Shown: in pieces, positions 16,176 through 26,572 of the stretch
Layout of the letters: every line of letters starts with the position of its first letter
Position numbering within the stretch: position 1 is the stretch's first letter
Assembly: GCA_023396225.1 (NCBI GenBank)
Contig: JAEWWT010000014.1
Span: forward strand, 124,001-188,000
Reading direction: 5' to 3'
DNA length: 64,000 bases
Origin: Bacillota bacterium
Lineage (GTDB): Bacteria > Bacillota > Clostridia > Oscillospirales > Ruminococcaceae
Position numbers and translations under genes: made by a program
Notes under the pieces: generated by a model
What the model was told of the DNA's origin: nothing
The model's database searches: none
Seen by the model: only the letters and a program-made list of their open reading frames with translations

Positions 16176-19100
16176 ATGTCAGTATTCCGCATTTATGTAG
16201 AAAAGAAGCCTGAATTTGCTGTTGAAGCAAAAAATCTTTTCAACGATATTAGAACTGCCCTTAGACTTGAAACGCTGAGAAATATCCGTGTACTTAACAG
16301 ATATGACGCTGAAGGTTTATCTGAAAGTGATTTTAATCTTGCAGTAAGTAATGTTTTTTCAGAGCCTGCTGTTGATGTTACTTATTCCGACCTTCCGGAA
16401 TTATCTGAAAATGAAAAGGTTTTTGCTGTTGAATATCTTCCTGGTCAGTTTGATCAAAGAGCTGATTCTTGTGAACAGTGTATTCAAATTCTCACACAAA
16501 AGGAACGCTGCAAAATCAAGAACGCAAGAATATATATTATCCAGGGCAAATTGTCTGATAAAGAATTCAGTTCACTTAAATCATACATTATCAACCCAGT
16601 TGAAAGCCGTGAAGCATCACTTAAAACGGTTGATACTCTTGATACAAAATATAATGTTCCTACTGAAGTTGAAACGTTGACAAACTTTATTTATCTTGAA
16701 AAGGTTGAACTTGTCAACTTTATAAATAAGTATGGTCTTGCTATGGATTTAGACGATATTACATTCTGTCAGGAATATTTCAAGAATACAGAAAAGCGTG
16801 ACCCGACAATAACTGAAATCAGAATGATTGATACTTACTGGTCTGATCATTGCCGTCATACAACGTTTTCCACTATTATTGACAATGCAAATATTGAATC
16901 TGACTATATCAAGAAAACTTATAATGAATATATAAATGTTAGAAATGAACTTGGCAGAAAAAATAAACCTATTACCCTTATGGACATTGCAACTATTGCC
17001 GCAAAGAAATTAAAAAAAGACGGTGTCCTCAAGGATCTTGATGAATCAGAAGAAATAAATGCATGTTCTGTACAGATAAAAGTTGATATTGATGGCAAGC
17101 TTGAAGACTGGCTTCTTATGTTCAAAAATGAAACACATAACCACCCAACTGAAATAGAGCCATTTGGTGGAGCTGCAACTTGCCTTGGCGGAGCAATCCG
17201 TGATCCACTTTCAGGACGTTCATATGTTTATCAGGCAATGCGTGTAACAGGTGCATCAAATCCTCTTGTGCCTGTTGAAGATACAGTTCATGGAAAGCTT
17301 CCACAGAGAAAGATTACTGTCGGTGCTGCAAACGGATATAGTTCATATGGCAACCAGATCGGACTTGCAACTGGACATGTTGCTGAAGTATATCACCCTG
17401 GATATGTAGCAAAGCGTCTTGAAATCGGTGCTGTAGTCGGTGCAGCTCCAAAAAGTAATGTTATAAGAGAAATACCTTCCCCAGGCGATGTTATTATTCT
17501 TCTTGGCGGACGTACAGGAAGAGATGGCTGCGGTGGTGCAACAGGTTCATCAAAATCTCATACTGAAGCATCACTTGAACACTGTGGGGCAGAAGTTCAG
17601 AAAGGTAACCCACCTGTAGAAAGAAAGCTTCAGAGATTATTTAGAAACCCTGATGTTACACATATGATAAAGCGTTGCAATGACTTTGGTGCTGGCGGCG
17701 TTTCAGTTGCTATCGGTGAACTTACTGACGGACTTGTAATTGACCTTAATGCTGTTCCTAAAAAATATGAAGGACTTGACGGTACTGAACTTGCAATATC
17801 TGAAAGTCAGGAAAGAATGGCTGTTGTAATCAGAAAAGAAGATACAGAAAAGTTTATGAGGGAAGCTGCCAAGGAGAACCTTGAAGCTACTCTAGTTGCT
17901 GTTGTTGAAAAGGAACCTCGTCTTAAAATGAAATGGAACGATAAGATTATTGTTGATCTTTCAAGAGAATTCCTAAATTCAAACGGTGCTGAAAAGCATA
18001 CAGATATTTCTGTAAATATCCCTGTAACAACTCATCTTAAAACATATACAGATTGTGCTGAAAGCTGGACAGCCCTTATGTCAAATCTTAATGTCTGCTC
18101 TCAGAAGGGACTTGTAGAAAGATTTGACTCAACAATTGGTTCTGGTACAGTTTTAATGCCTTATGGTGGAAAGTATCAGCTTACACCTAACCAGGCTATG
18201 GCTGCAAAAATTCCTGTTCTTAATGGAGAAACTTCTACTTGCTCAATAATGGGATGGGGCTTTAACCCATATCTTACAGACAGAAGTCCATACCATGGTG
18301 CAATGGCTGCCGTAATAGAATCAGTTGCTAAGGTAATTGCAGCTGGTGGTTCTTATAAGAATTGCTGGCTCACATTCCAGGAATATTTTGAGAGAACTCA
18401 GAACAATCCTACAAGATGGGGCAAGCCATTCTCTGCTCTGCTTGGTGCATTTAAGGCACAGCTTGAGTTAGGCTGCGGTGCAATCGGAGGAAAGGACTCA
18501 ATGTCAGGAACATTCGAAAATATAGATGTACCTGCAACATTAGTTTCATTTGCTGTTTCTACCACTTCAAGCAATAAAATAATTTCAAATGAGTTTAAAA
18601 AGGCTGGAAATAAAGTAATTCTTATTACACCTGAATATGATGAAAACAGTCTTCCTGTTTTTGATAGCATAAAGTCATGCTTTGAAAAAGTTGAAGCTCT
18701 TATCAATGATGGGACTGCTGTTTCAGTATGGGCTTTAGGTTTCGGAGGAGTTGCAGAAGCTGTAGCAAAGATGTCATTAGGTAACAGAATTGGATTTAAG
18801 TTTGACAAGCAGCTATCTGAAGAACAACTTTTCTATTCAAAATACGGTTCATTTATTGTTGAACTTGACGGTGATCCTTTCACTGTGGAAAATGTTATTG
18901 GTCATACTATTCCTGAGTACAGTATCATTTGCAAGAACTATACTATTAATATGGCAGAGATTCAAAAGATTTGGGAAGATAAGCTTGAGCCTGTATTCCC
19001 ATGTAATATTAAAACAGAAGATGTTCCTGTGAATACTTACTCATATAAGAATGATGGAAAAATAATTCATGCAACATCTTCATTTGCAAAGCCAAAGGTT

Positions 19101-19886
19101 CTTATTCCAGTATTCCCTGGAACAAACTGCGAATATGATTCTGCAAGGGCATTTGAACGTGCTGGTGCTGATCCTGAAATTGTAGTTATTAAAAATCTTT
19201 CAGCAGCAGCTCTTGAGGACAGTGTTTCATATTTTGCTGATGCAATAAAGAAATCTCAGATTATCATGATACCAGGCGGTTTCTCCGGCGGTGACGAACC
19301 TGACGGTTCAGGTAAATTTATTACAGCATTTTTCAGAAACCCTCGTGTAACTGATGCTGTACATGAACTTCTCAACAACAGAGCTGGACTTATGCTCGGA
19401 ATTTGTAACGGTTTCCAGGCACTTATTAAACTGGGTCTTGTTCCTTATGGAAGGATAATTGATATGAAAGACGACTCCCCTACACTTACATTTAACTCAA
19501 TCGGTCGTCACCAGTCAATGATGGTTAATACTCGGATTTCTTCCAATAAATCTCCATGGCTTAAGGGCTGTGAGGTAGGAGATATACACAGAATAGCAAT
19601 TTCTCATGGTGAAGGAAAATTCGTTGCATCATCGGAACTTATTAAGCAGCTTGCTGAAAATGGACAAATTGCTACTCAGTATGTAAATCTTGATGGTATA
19701 CCTACAATGGATATCAGATTTAATCCAAATAATTCTATTGACGCTATCGAAGGAATTACTTCACCTGACGGAAGAATTTTAGGTAAGATGGGTCATAGTG
19801 AGAGAAAAGGACAGGATATTTGCAAGAATGTTCCTGGCGAAAAGGATCAGAAAATATTTGAAAGCGGAGTTGCTTATTTCAAATAA
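16176..19886 (+). CDS. purL: Phosphoribosylformylglycinamidine synthase, single-chain
   Basis: A 1236-residue enzyme of purine synthesis that turns FGAR, glutamine and ATP into FGAM. Both synthetase halves are present (TYWSDHCRHTTFSTI, ETHNHPTEIEPFGGAATCLGGAIRD, GAGGVSVAIGEL, GGKDSMSG) with a C-terminal glutaminase domain: GICNGFQ (Cys1077) and SHGEGK (His1144). Thus it is the large fused form, not the separate PurL/PurQ/PurS system of Bacillus. GGAGC precedes the ATG and it is in an operon with mtaB. No other pur genes are nearby. Confidence 0.97.
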   Translation: MSVFRIYVEKKPEFAVEAKNLFNDIRTALRLETLRNIRVLNRYDAEGLSESDFNLAVSNVFSEPAVDVTYSDLPELSENEKVFAVEYLPGQFDQRADSCEQCIQILTQKERCKIKNARIYIIQGKLSDKEFSSLKSYIINPVESREASLKTVDTLDTKYNVPTEVETLTNFIYLEKVELVNFINKYGLAMDLDDITFCQEYFKNTEKRDPTITEIRMIDTYWSDHCRHTTFSTIIDNANIESDYIKKTYNEYINVRNELGRKNKPITLMDIATIAAKKLKKDGVLKDLDESEEINACSVQIKVDIDGKLEDWLLMFKNETHNHPTEIEPFGGAATCLGGAIRDPLSGRSYVYQAMRVTGASNPLVPVEDTVHGKLPQRKITVGAANGYSSYGNQIGLATGHVAEVYHPGYVAKRLEIGAVVGAAPKSNVIREIPSPGDVIILLGGRTGRDGCGGATGSSKSHTEASLEHCGAEVQKGNPPVERKLQRLFRNPDVTHMIKRCNDFGAGGVSVAIGELTDGLVIDLNAVPKKYEGLDGTELAISESQERMAVVIRKEDTEKFMREAAKENLEATLVAVVEKEPRLKMKWNDKIIVDLSREFLNSNGAEKHTDISVNIPVTTHLKTYTDCAESWTALMSNLNVCSQKGLVERFDSTIGSGTVLMPYGGKYQLTPNQAMAAKIPVLNGETSTCSIMGWGFNPYLTDRSPYHGAMAAVIESVAKVIAAGGSYKNCWLTFQEYFERTQNNPTRWGKPFSALLGAFKAQLELGCGAIGGKDSMSGTFENIDVPATLVSFAVSTTSSNKIISNEFKKAGNKVILITPEYDENSLPVFDSIKSCFEKVEALINDGTAVSVWALGFGGVAEAVAKMSLGNRIGFKFDKQLSEEQLFYSKYGSFIVELDGDPFTVENVIGHTIPEYSIICKNYTINMAEIQKIWEDKLEPVFPCNIKTEDVPVNTYSYKNDGKIIHATSSFAKPKVLIPVFPGTNCEYDSARAFERAGADPEIVVIKNLSAAALEDSVSYFADAIKKSQIIMIPGGFSGGDEPDGSGKFITAFFRNPRVTDAVHELLNNRAGLMLGICNGFQALIKLGLVPYGRIIDMKDDSPTLTFNSIGRHQSMMVNTRISSNKSPWLKGCEVGDIHRIAISHGEGKFVASSELIKQLAENGQIATQYVNLDGIPTMDIRFNPNNSIDAIEGITSPDGRILGKMGHSERKGQDICKNVPGEKDQKIFESGVAYFK

Positions 19887-19894
19887 TATTTTTT

Positions 19895-19929
19895 ATAGCA
19901 GATTTGATTTTTCAGGTCTGCTATTTTTG
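19895..19929 (+). terminator. Terminator after purL
   Basis: Stem ATAGCAGATTTGA / TCAGGTCTGCTAT (two G-U pairs) with loop TTTTT, followed by TTTTTG. Confidence 0.85.
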
Positions 19930-20000
19930 TTTAAAATAACCTTTTTTACTATAAATAAACGTGATATTTTATATCAATTATGCATATTTTTATTAATCAC

Positions 20001-20029
20001 TTAACTTTTTAATAAATATATGATATAAT
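20001..20029 (+). promoter_or_regulatory. Promoter for the PBP1A gene
   Basis: TTAACT (20001-20006), 17-bp spacer, TATAAT (20024-20029) with a TGA extension just upstream. The transcript start would be about 35 bases before the ATG. Confidence 0.6.
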
Positions 20030-20072
20030 AATATTTAAAAGTTTTTCTTTGAAAATTCAGGGAGGTTTCTAA

Positions 20073-22397
20073 ATGAGTGATTTTAATTACACGAATCCTG
20101 AACATTTTAAACCAAAGGTTGAAGATGATAAAGTAAAGTCAGATAATACTAGTAAATCTAATAAAAGCAATAAAAAAAAGTCTGTTAAAAAAAGTAAAGT
20201 AAATCCTGTTAAGAGAACACTTACGGTTATTGGAACAACTTTGCTTTCACTTGTACTTGTAGTCATTATAACTGGCTCAATTATTGCTGCCGCACTTACA
20301 GTTTATGTAGTTCAGTTTATGGATGAAGCTGATGTCAGTATTAATATTGATATAAACGATATGGATATGGACTACACTTCATTTATTTATGCTTATGATA
20401 AAAATGGTGCAAAAGTTGAACTTGCAAGAATAAGCAGAAATGCAAACAGAATTCCTGTAACTATTGATCAGATTCCTCAACATGTACAGGACGCATTTGT
20501 ATATACTGAGGACGAACGTTTTTATGAGCATGCAGGTGTCGACTGGAAACGAACCTTTTCCGCATTTGTTAATGAAATTATTAACATCTTTGGAAAAAGA
20601 CAAGGTGGTTCAACTATAACACAACAGTTGGTAAAAAACATAACTAACTATACTGATCAGACTTGGGAAAGAAAAATGACAGAAATTGCACAGGCTTCTG
20701 CACTTGAAAAGTACAGTCAGAAGGAAGCAATTCTTGAATCTTACCTTAATATTATAGGATTCGGTGGAAATACAGCGGGAATTCAGGCTGCATCACAGAA
20801 ATATTTTGGTAAAGATATTTCAGAGTTATCAATAGCTGAAGGTGCTTGCCTTGCGGCTATTCCAAAGGCTACTAACAACCTTAATCCTTTTGCTGATAAG
20901 GAAGGCAACCTTAATCGTCAGAAGGTAGTTCTTTCATTGATGTATAAGAACGGTGCTATTTCACAGGAAGAATATGAAGCGGCAATAGTTGAAGAAATAA
21001 TTTTTATTGATCCGAATTCTGAAAGTGAACAGAAGAAAAGGTCTGAAATTCAGAACTGGTTTGTTGATGCAGTTATTGATGATGCTACTCATGACTTAAT
21101 GGACTTATATGGAGTAAGTTATGAAGAAGCAAGCAACAAGCTTTATAATGGTGGCTATGAAATCTACACTACTGTTGATATGGAAATGCAGGATGCTTTG
21201 GAAGAAAAGTATAAAGACTTTTCAAATTTCTCTAAAGATGTACTTTCAGATCCTCCTCAGTCCGCATTCATTGCAATGGACTACCAGGGAAATATCCTTG
21301 CAGTTGTTGGTGGAATAGGCGAAAAAGCAGGCTCCAATATTTACAATAGAGCAACGATGGCAACCCGTTCACCAGGTTCTTGTATCAAGCCTATTACATC
21401 ATATAGCTATGCAGTTCAAAATAACCTGATTACATGGTCAACTATATTCCAGAACAGTCCTATAGAGATTAAGGATGAAGACAACCCAGGTGCAACTCGT
21501 AAATGGCCTTATAACTATAATTCAAAGACTTGGGATTATGGAGATTATTTCACTTATCAGGCTCTTCAGCGTTCACTTAACACAGTTCCAGCGCAGTTAA
21601 TTGAAATGGAATCTCCTCAGGCTGTATTTAACTATCTGCAAAACAAATTTCAGGTTACTTCACTTTCTGCATACGATGCTGACCTTTCCCCTCTCGCTGT
21701 AGGTGCTCTCACAAACGGTATTTCTCTTGAAGAGCTGGTTGCTTCTTATCAGGTATTTGGTAACTCAGGAAAGTATTATGCACCTACCACTTATACGCAG
21801 GTTATTGGTCCTGACGGATCAACAGTTTTGCAGCATAATTATACACCTATTCAATCAATTGATGAGGATTCCGCATTTATTATGAATAAGCTTATGCAGA
21901 CCGTCATTGAAGGACCTAACGGAACTGGTAAGGCTGCAAAATTACAGTATACTCCTCTTATAGGTAAAACAGGTACGTCACAGGATTGGTGTGACCTTCT
22001 CTTCGTAGGATGTACTCCTGATTATGTAAGTGGTGTATGGTATGGATATGATGAACCAAAACAAATTCCTACCGGAACATACTACAGCTCATCTCAGGTT
22101 TGGAAAAATGTTTTCGGAGAAATTGCGGATGCTGGTCCTACAAAAGAATTTCCTGCTTGTGACGATGTTGTAGAACTGCCTTTCTGTACTGAAACAGGAT
22201 TAATAGCAGGTGGAAGCTGTCCGACATCCGGAGTAGGTTATTATAAAAAATCAAATATTCCTCCAACATGCGAAATCAATCATGCAAGCCAGAAAAAGAA
22301 GACAAAACCTAAAAAAGAAGAGGGGGCTGCTACTACAACAGCAACAACCACAACCCTTGATATTGATGAACTTACAGATGAACTAATAAACAATTAA
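20073..22397 (+). CDS. Penicillin-binding protein 1A, class A (transglycosylase/transpeptidase)
   Basis: A 774-residue bifunctional cell-wall synthase. Order: Lys/Ser-rich cytoplasmic tail (about 1-48), membrane anchor (about 50-82), glycosyltransferase family 51 domain with TEDERFYEH (catalytic Glu146) and GGSTITQQLVKN, then the penicillin-binding domain with SCIK (Ser436 and Lys439), RSLN and KTGTS (Lys632), and a Thr-rich, acidic C-terminal tail. It polymerises and cross-links peptidoglycan at the outer membrane face. GGAGG precedes the ATG. The methyltransferase gene follows 22 bases downstream. Confidence 0.96.
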   Translation: MSDFNYTNPEHFKPKVEDDKVKSDNTSKSNKSNKKKSVKKSKVNPVKRTLTVIGTTLLSLVLVVIITGSIIAAALTVYVVQFMDEADVSINIDINDMDMDYTSFIYAYDKNGAKVELARISRNANRIPVTIDQIPQHVQDAFVYTEDERFYEHAGVDWKRTFSAFVNEIINIFGKRQGGSTITQQLVKNITNYTDQTWERKMTEIAQASALEKYSQKEAILESYLNIIGFGGNTAGIQAASQKYFGKDISELSIAEGACLAAIPKATNNLNPFADKEGNLNRQKVVLSLMYKNGAISQEEYEAAIVEEIIFIDPNSESEQKKRSEIQNWFVDAVIDDATHDLMDLYGVSYEEASNKLYNGGYEIYTTVDMEMQDALEEKYKDFSNFSKDVLSDPPQSAFIAMDYQGNILAVVGGIGEKAGSNIYNRATMATRSPGSCIKPITSYSYAVQNNLITWSTIFQNSPIEIKDEDNPGATRKWPYNYNSKTWDYGDYFTYQALQRSLNTVPAQLIEMESPQAVFNYLQNKFQVTSLSAYDADLSPLAVGALTNGISLEELVASYQVFGNSGKYYAPTTYTQVIGPDGSTVLQHNYTPIQSIDEDSAFIMNKLMQTVIEGPNGTGKAAKLQYTPLIGKTGTSQDWCDLLFVGCTPDYVSGVWYGYDEPKQIPTGTYYSSSQVWKNVFGEIADAGPTKEFPACDDVVELPFCTETGLIAGGSCPTSGVGYYKKSNIPPTCEINHASQKKKTKPKKEEGAATTTATTTTLDIDELTDELINN

Positions 22398-22419
22398 CTA
22401 GAAAGATTGGAATAAAAAT

Positions 22420-23535
22420 ATGAATGAATTACGCCTGTCGTGCCCATGCCATTTCGGACTGGAAAGTGTTCTTAACTTTGAGGTAAAGAAAATCGGGGGA
22501 ACCGATATAACTGTTACCGACGGCAGAGTAACTTTCAGCGGAGATTTCAATATACTTGCAAGAGCAAATCTTTGCCTTGCAACTGCAGAACGTGTTTTGA
22601 TACAACTAGCTGAATTTAAAGCTGTAACTTTTGAGGAACTTTTTCAAGGTGTAAAGAAAATTCCATTAGAAAACTATATTGGAGCAAAAGACAGCTTCCC
22701 TGTTAAGGGTCATTCCTTAAATTCTGTATTAAGAAGTGTTCCTGATTGTCAGTCTATTATAAAGAAAGCTGCTGTAGAAAGACTTAAAGAAAAGTATTCC
22801 ATTAATTGGTTTGAGGAAACAGGATCAGTACATCAGATTCAATTTGGAATACTCAAGGATATTGTTACTGTTTACCTAGATACATCAGGTGCTGGGCTTC
22901 ATAAAAGAGGATATCGTAAGAATTCCAATGCTGCTCCTATTAAGGAAACTCTTGCAGCAGGAATTATCGACCTTGCCCATGTACGCTCAGACAGCATTGT
23001 ATATGACCCATTCTGCGGAAGTGGTACTTTTCTAATTGAATCAGCATATAAAGCACTTAATATTGCTCCAGGGCTTAAAAGAAGCTTTGCAGCTGAAAGA
23101 TGGGACTGTATCGATAGTAAGATATGGTCAGAAGAACGTGAAAGAGCTTTTGACAATATTAAAAAGGACAGCGACTTTTGCTGCTATGGTTTTGATATAG
23201 ATAAGGAATGTGTTGAACTTACCATTGAAAACTGCCGTAAGGCAGATATACAAAAAAGAGTTTCTGTTTCACAAGCTGATATTAAAGATTATGTGAATCA
23301 ACCTGATTCCATTACTATCTGCAACCCACCATATGGTGAACGACTTCTTGAAATAAAGGAAGCTGAAAGGCTTTATCAAATGATGGGACAAAAATATATG
23401 GCTAATAAGGAAAGTCCATGCTATATTATAAGTCCTCATGAAGATTTTGAGAAATTCTTTGGAAAAAGAGCTGATAAAAAGCGGAAACTATACAATGGCA
23501 TGATAAAATGTCAGTTGTTTATGTATTTTAAATAA
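22420..23535 (+). CDS. THUMP-domain class I rRNA methyltransferase (RlmL/YpsC family)
   Basis: A 371-residue SAM-dependent methyltransferase. It has the N-terminal SCPCHFGLESVLNFEVKKIG typical of the family, a THUMP RNA-binding domain (about 50-155), the SAM site VYDPFCGSGTFLIESA and the catalytic NPPYGE. Members methylate the N2 of a guanosine in 23S rRNA (E. coli RlmL position 2445 is the model); the exact site here is inferred. It follows the PBP1A gene closely and ends at a bidirectional terminator. Confidence 0.9.
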   Translation: MNELRLSCPCHFGLESVLNFEVKKIGGTDITVTDGRVTFSGDFNILARANLCLATAERVLIQLAEFKAVTFEELFQGVKKIPLENYIGAKDSFPVKGHSLNSVLRSVPDCQSIIKKAAVERLKEKYSINWFEETGSVHQIQFGILKDIVTVYLDTSGAGLHKRGYRKNSNAAPIKETLAAGIIDLAHVRSDSIVYDPFCGSGTFLIESAYKALNIAPGLKRSFAAERWDCIDSKIWSEERERAFDNIKKDSDFCCYGFDIDKECVELTIENCRKADIQKRVSVSQADIKDYVNQPDSITICNPPYGERLLEIKEAERLYQMMGQKYMANKESPCYIISPHEDFEKFFGKRADKKRKLYNGMIKCQLFMYFK

Positions 23536-23536
23536 G

Positions 23537-23574
23537 AAAAATGGTCTGTACTGAAAATGTACAGACCATTTTAT
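23537..23574. terminator. Bidirectional terminator between convergent genes
   Basis: Perfect stem AAATGGTCTGTAC / GTACAGACCATTT with loop TGAAAAT, and A/T runs on both sides. It serves the methyltransferase gene (plus) and the FtsA-like gene (minus). Confidence 0.88.
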
Positions 23575-23579
23575 GTTTG

Positions 23580-25886
23580 TTATGTTTCCCATTTTACAAC
23601 TGCAATATCGCCTTCATGCAGAATGTCCATAAAGCTTGCATTCTTACCATTAATGGTAAGAATCATATTTGCCTTCGCAGGTGGGTTGTTAAAATCAACA
23701 TCCGCAATCGACATAAGTTCAACAAATTCATGCTGAGATCCATCAGCATTCTCTTTAAGAAATACTTTTTTTCCGTTAAGATTTACTGAAAACTGATTTT
23801 TAACAGGTTCAGTATTGGATAAATCTTCCTCAACAATCATCTTTTTCTGAACTGGCTTTTCATCAACCTTAGGTGTTTCTTCAGGTATATGTTGATTAAC
23901 TATATTTTTAACAATTGCTTTTTCTATATGCTTATTTTCTGTTTCAACCTTTGACTTTATTACATCACCGTCATATAAAACACTTTCTGAATGCAGTCTC
24001 TTTGTACCCTTATAGTAAACAGTATTCTCCTGAATAAGTCCATGTACATCCAAAAGATCACTCATTGTTTCAACATTGCATATTCTGACGTCATCAAAAT
24101 TTTGTATTTTATAGTCTCCTGACACCATTTTCCCATTTACAGTTACAGTATTTCCAAGTGGATACTCTATATTATCAACTGTAACAAACTCATATGACAT
24201 ATCACCTGCTATATCTGACAGTGATATAGCAGCACTAATTCCGCTTACAGCAGGTACAAATTCAATAGCATCCCCTTGTTTTACAGTATTGTCTAGTGAT
24301 GCAGGCAGGTTGTTCAGCAAAATTGATGCAGGTTTTGAAACTTCTCCTTTTAGCGTTTGTTTCTCACCATTAAGATTGAAAATCAGATTTCTTCCTGAAC
24401 GTCCAATAATCTGAGTGGATTTATATCCAGCCATCATAAGAAGATCAAGAACAGTAAGTTTTTTTGTATCAAAAACTCTCATCTTTTTCCCATTGAGAAT
24501 TATTGTTGAGAAGTCATATCCGCCTTGCATTACTGCTGTTACACCAATACCAATCGGAGTAACATATTCAGGACCTGTTATTTTGGTTTTTCCAAGGTTA
24601 ATGTTTTTCATTGCTGATTTTCCGCCGACAGCAACCCTGTTTTCAGATATGCCTAACTTTTCAGCAACATACTTAGACAGCTCAGGAATAAGGCTTCCTC
24701 CGCCTACAAGAAATACCGCTGCAGGACTACTTCCATTTGCTTCAACAATTGACGCAGTTATTGTATCAGCAAGCTGATCTACAGCAGGAAAAAGACTTTG
24801 ATAAAAATCATTAGATGCAATAGTATGCTCAAAGCCTAAAATATCTTTATATGTAATCTCGTCTTTATTACTGCTTAACTTCATCTGTTCAGCAGTATCA
24901 AAATCTACAATATAATTTTTAATAATATCTTCAGTAATTTCGTCACCGGCAACAGTTGCCATAGCATATGCAACAATGCTTCCATCCTGCGAAATAGCAA
25001 TATCAGATGTACCTGCGCCAATATCTACAAGTGCAATATTAATCAGTCTTACTTCAGGAGGAATAATAACGTTCATTGCAGCAATAGGCTCAAGAGTAAG
25101 GCTCAATACATCAAGCCCGTTTATATCCATAACTGCATATAAACTCTCTACAACTATACTAGGTAGAAACGCCGCTATAAGTTCAACACCAACTTTTTTT
25201 CCTTTATGTCCAATAAGAGTTTTTATAGGATAATCATCAAGCGTATATTTTATTACAGTATGGCCTACGCAGTAAAAAGAAATTTTCTGACCCTCAACTT
25301 CTTCATTGAGAATCGATTGAGCCTTTGAAACACCCTCAAGCTCATATGATCTCAACATTTCCTCGGTGATATTTTCTTTACCCTCTACATCAATCTCGAT
25401 ACTTGCACATCTTGTTTTCAAAGCTCTTCCCGCAGCAGCTATAGATACCTTGGCAAGCTTAATATTAGCTTTTTCCTCAAGTTGGTCTTTGACCTTTTTG
25501 ACAATCTTTGCAACTTCCTTAATGTCTTCAATCTGACCATCAATCATTGCTCTTTTGGTATGAGGCACAGAAATAGAGTAATCAACGCAGAATGTTTCTT
25601 TATCCTGATGTCCCAGAATGCCTACTACTGTTCTGGTACCGATATCAAGTGAAAATATATCTTTTTGTTCCTGCGTACGTTTTTTCTTTATCGGCTTTTT
25701 GGTCGTTGCGCTTTTTTTAACAGATGTAGCTTTCTTAGTTGAAGAACTAGTTTTCTTTTCAGTGCTTTTAGTATTTATGTCAGAAGTTAACTTACTAGCA
25801 GGTTTACCTGATGCCTTTGCAGATGAAACTCTTTTTAATTGAACAACAGATTCATCCGATACTATAGCCTTTTTCGTCCTTGCCAT
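23580..25886 (-). CDS. FtsA-like (actin-fold) protein with an extended C-terminal region
   Basis: A 768-residue protein. Residues 1-75 are a Lys/Ser/Thr-rich tail. About 77-430 form an FtsA/PilM-type actin-fold ATPase (DIFSLDIGTRTVVGILG, LVDIGAGTSDIAI, VFLVGGGSLIPEL). About 430-768 hold repeated beta-rich modules, each with an NGK start and a later GD (LNGKKMRVFD, VNGKMVSGD, LNGKKVFLK, INGKNASFM...GDIAVV). Bacterial FtsA is about 420 residues, so 300 residues are extra. No membrane-anchoring amphipathic helix is obvious at the end. It may act in cell division or as a scaffold; the function of the tail is unknown. Two TrkA-type genes lie just upstream. Confidence 0.8.
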   Translation of the reverse strand: MARTKKAIVSDESVVQLKRVSSAKASGKPASKLTSDINTKSTEKKTSSSTKKATSVKKSATTKKPIKKKRTQEQKDIFSLDIGTRTVVGILGHQDKETFCVDYSISVPHTKRAMIDGQIEDIKEVAKIVKKVKDQLEEKANIKLAKVSIAAAGRALKTRCASIEIDVEGKENITEEMLRSYELEGVSKAQSILNEEVEGQKISFYCVGHTVIKYTLDDYPIKTLIGHKGKKVGVELIAAFLPSIVVESLYAVMDINGLDVLSLTLEPIAAMNVIIPPEVRLINIALVDIGAGTSDIAISQDGSIVAYAMATVAGDEITEDIIKNYIVDFDTAEQMKLSSNKDEITYKDILGFEHTIASNDFYQSLFPAVDQLADTITASIVEANGSSPAAVFLVGGGSLIPELSKYVAEKLGISENRVAVGGKSAMKNINLGKTKITGPEYVTPIGIGVTAVMQGGYDFSTIILNGKKMRVFDTKKLTVLDLLMMAGYKSTQIIGRSGRNLIFNLNGEKQTLKGEVSKPASILLNNLPASLDNTVKQGDAIEFVPAVSGISAAISLSDIAGDMSYEFVTVDNIEYPLGNTVTVNGKMVSGDYKIQNFDDVRICNVETMSDLLDVHGLIQENTVYYKGTKRLHSESVLYDGDVIKSKVETENKHIEKAIVKNIVNQHIPEETPKVDEKPVQKKMIVEEDLSNTEPVKNQFSVNLNGKKVFLKENADGSQHEFVELMSIADVDFNNPPAKANMILTINGKNASFMDILHEGDIAVVKWET

Positions 25887-25899
25887 ACTATTATCACCC

Positions 25900-26562
25900 T
25901 TAATCCTTAAGTTTTAGTACTGATCTAAGCTCTTTTGCAACAGATGACTCTGACATAACCAAAAGTTTATCTCCGCTTTTAAGTACAGTTTGTCCTCTCG
26001 GAATAATAAAATAATCCCCTCGTGTAATTGAAATAATGTTAAACAAGGTAGGGATACGTATATCCATAAGCATTTTTCCATCATAAACATAGTTCTCAGG
26101 AATAGAAACCTCAAAAATAGTAGCTTCACCATGATTAAGAGAGATAAGCTGTTTTATCCTTGAAGTGTCAACTTCCCTTTCAATAAGTGATGCAAGACTG
26201 TTTGTACTGTTAATTACATTATCAATTCCCATCGCCTGCATAACCTCAACATTTTTAGGGTTATTTGATTTTGCAACAACCTTAGGAACCCCGAATTTTT
26301 GTTTTGCAAGCTGACACGCAACAAGGTTATTTTCATCAGAACCTGTTACACTGATAAATGCATTTGCTTTTGCTGTATCTGCAGCTTCCAATGTTTCAAG
26401 AGTAGTTGCATCACCGCAAATTACAGGAATATCTATTTCATTAGCAATTCTTTCACATACAAACTTATCTATTTCAATTATAGTAGGCTCATGCCTGTGT
26501 TCAAGCAAGGTTTTTACGAGATAATAGCCTACTTTTCCTCCGCCGACAATTGTAACCTTCAA
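25900..26562 (-). CDS. TrkA-type potassium transport regulatory protein (second copy)
   Basis: A 220-residue protein with a Rossmann RCK domain (KVTIVGGGKVGYYLVKTL, CGDATTLETLEAADT, SVTGSDENNLVACQLAKQKFG) and a C-terminal RCK_C/TrkA-C domain (about 140-220). Such proteins gate Trk/Ktr K+ channels in response to nucleotides. The start is the TTG at 26560-26562, which has AGGAG eight bases upstream overlapping the stop of the preceding gene; a start at 26592 would lie inside that gene. It is coupled to the first TrkA-type gene. No membrane K+ channel gene is in view. Confidence 0.88.
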   Translation of the reverse strand: MKVTIVGGGKVGYYLVKTLLEHRHEPTIIEIDKFVCERIANEIDIPVICGDATTLETLEAADTAKANAFISVTGSDENNLVACQLAKQKFGVPKVVAKSNNPKNVEVMQAMGIDNVINSTNSLASLIEREVDTSRIKQLISLNHGEATIFEVSIPENYVYDGKMLMDIRIPTLFNIISITRGDYFIIPRGQTVLKSGDKLLVMSESSVAKELRSVLKLKD

Positions 26563-26572
26563 AAAATCACTC

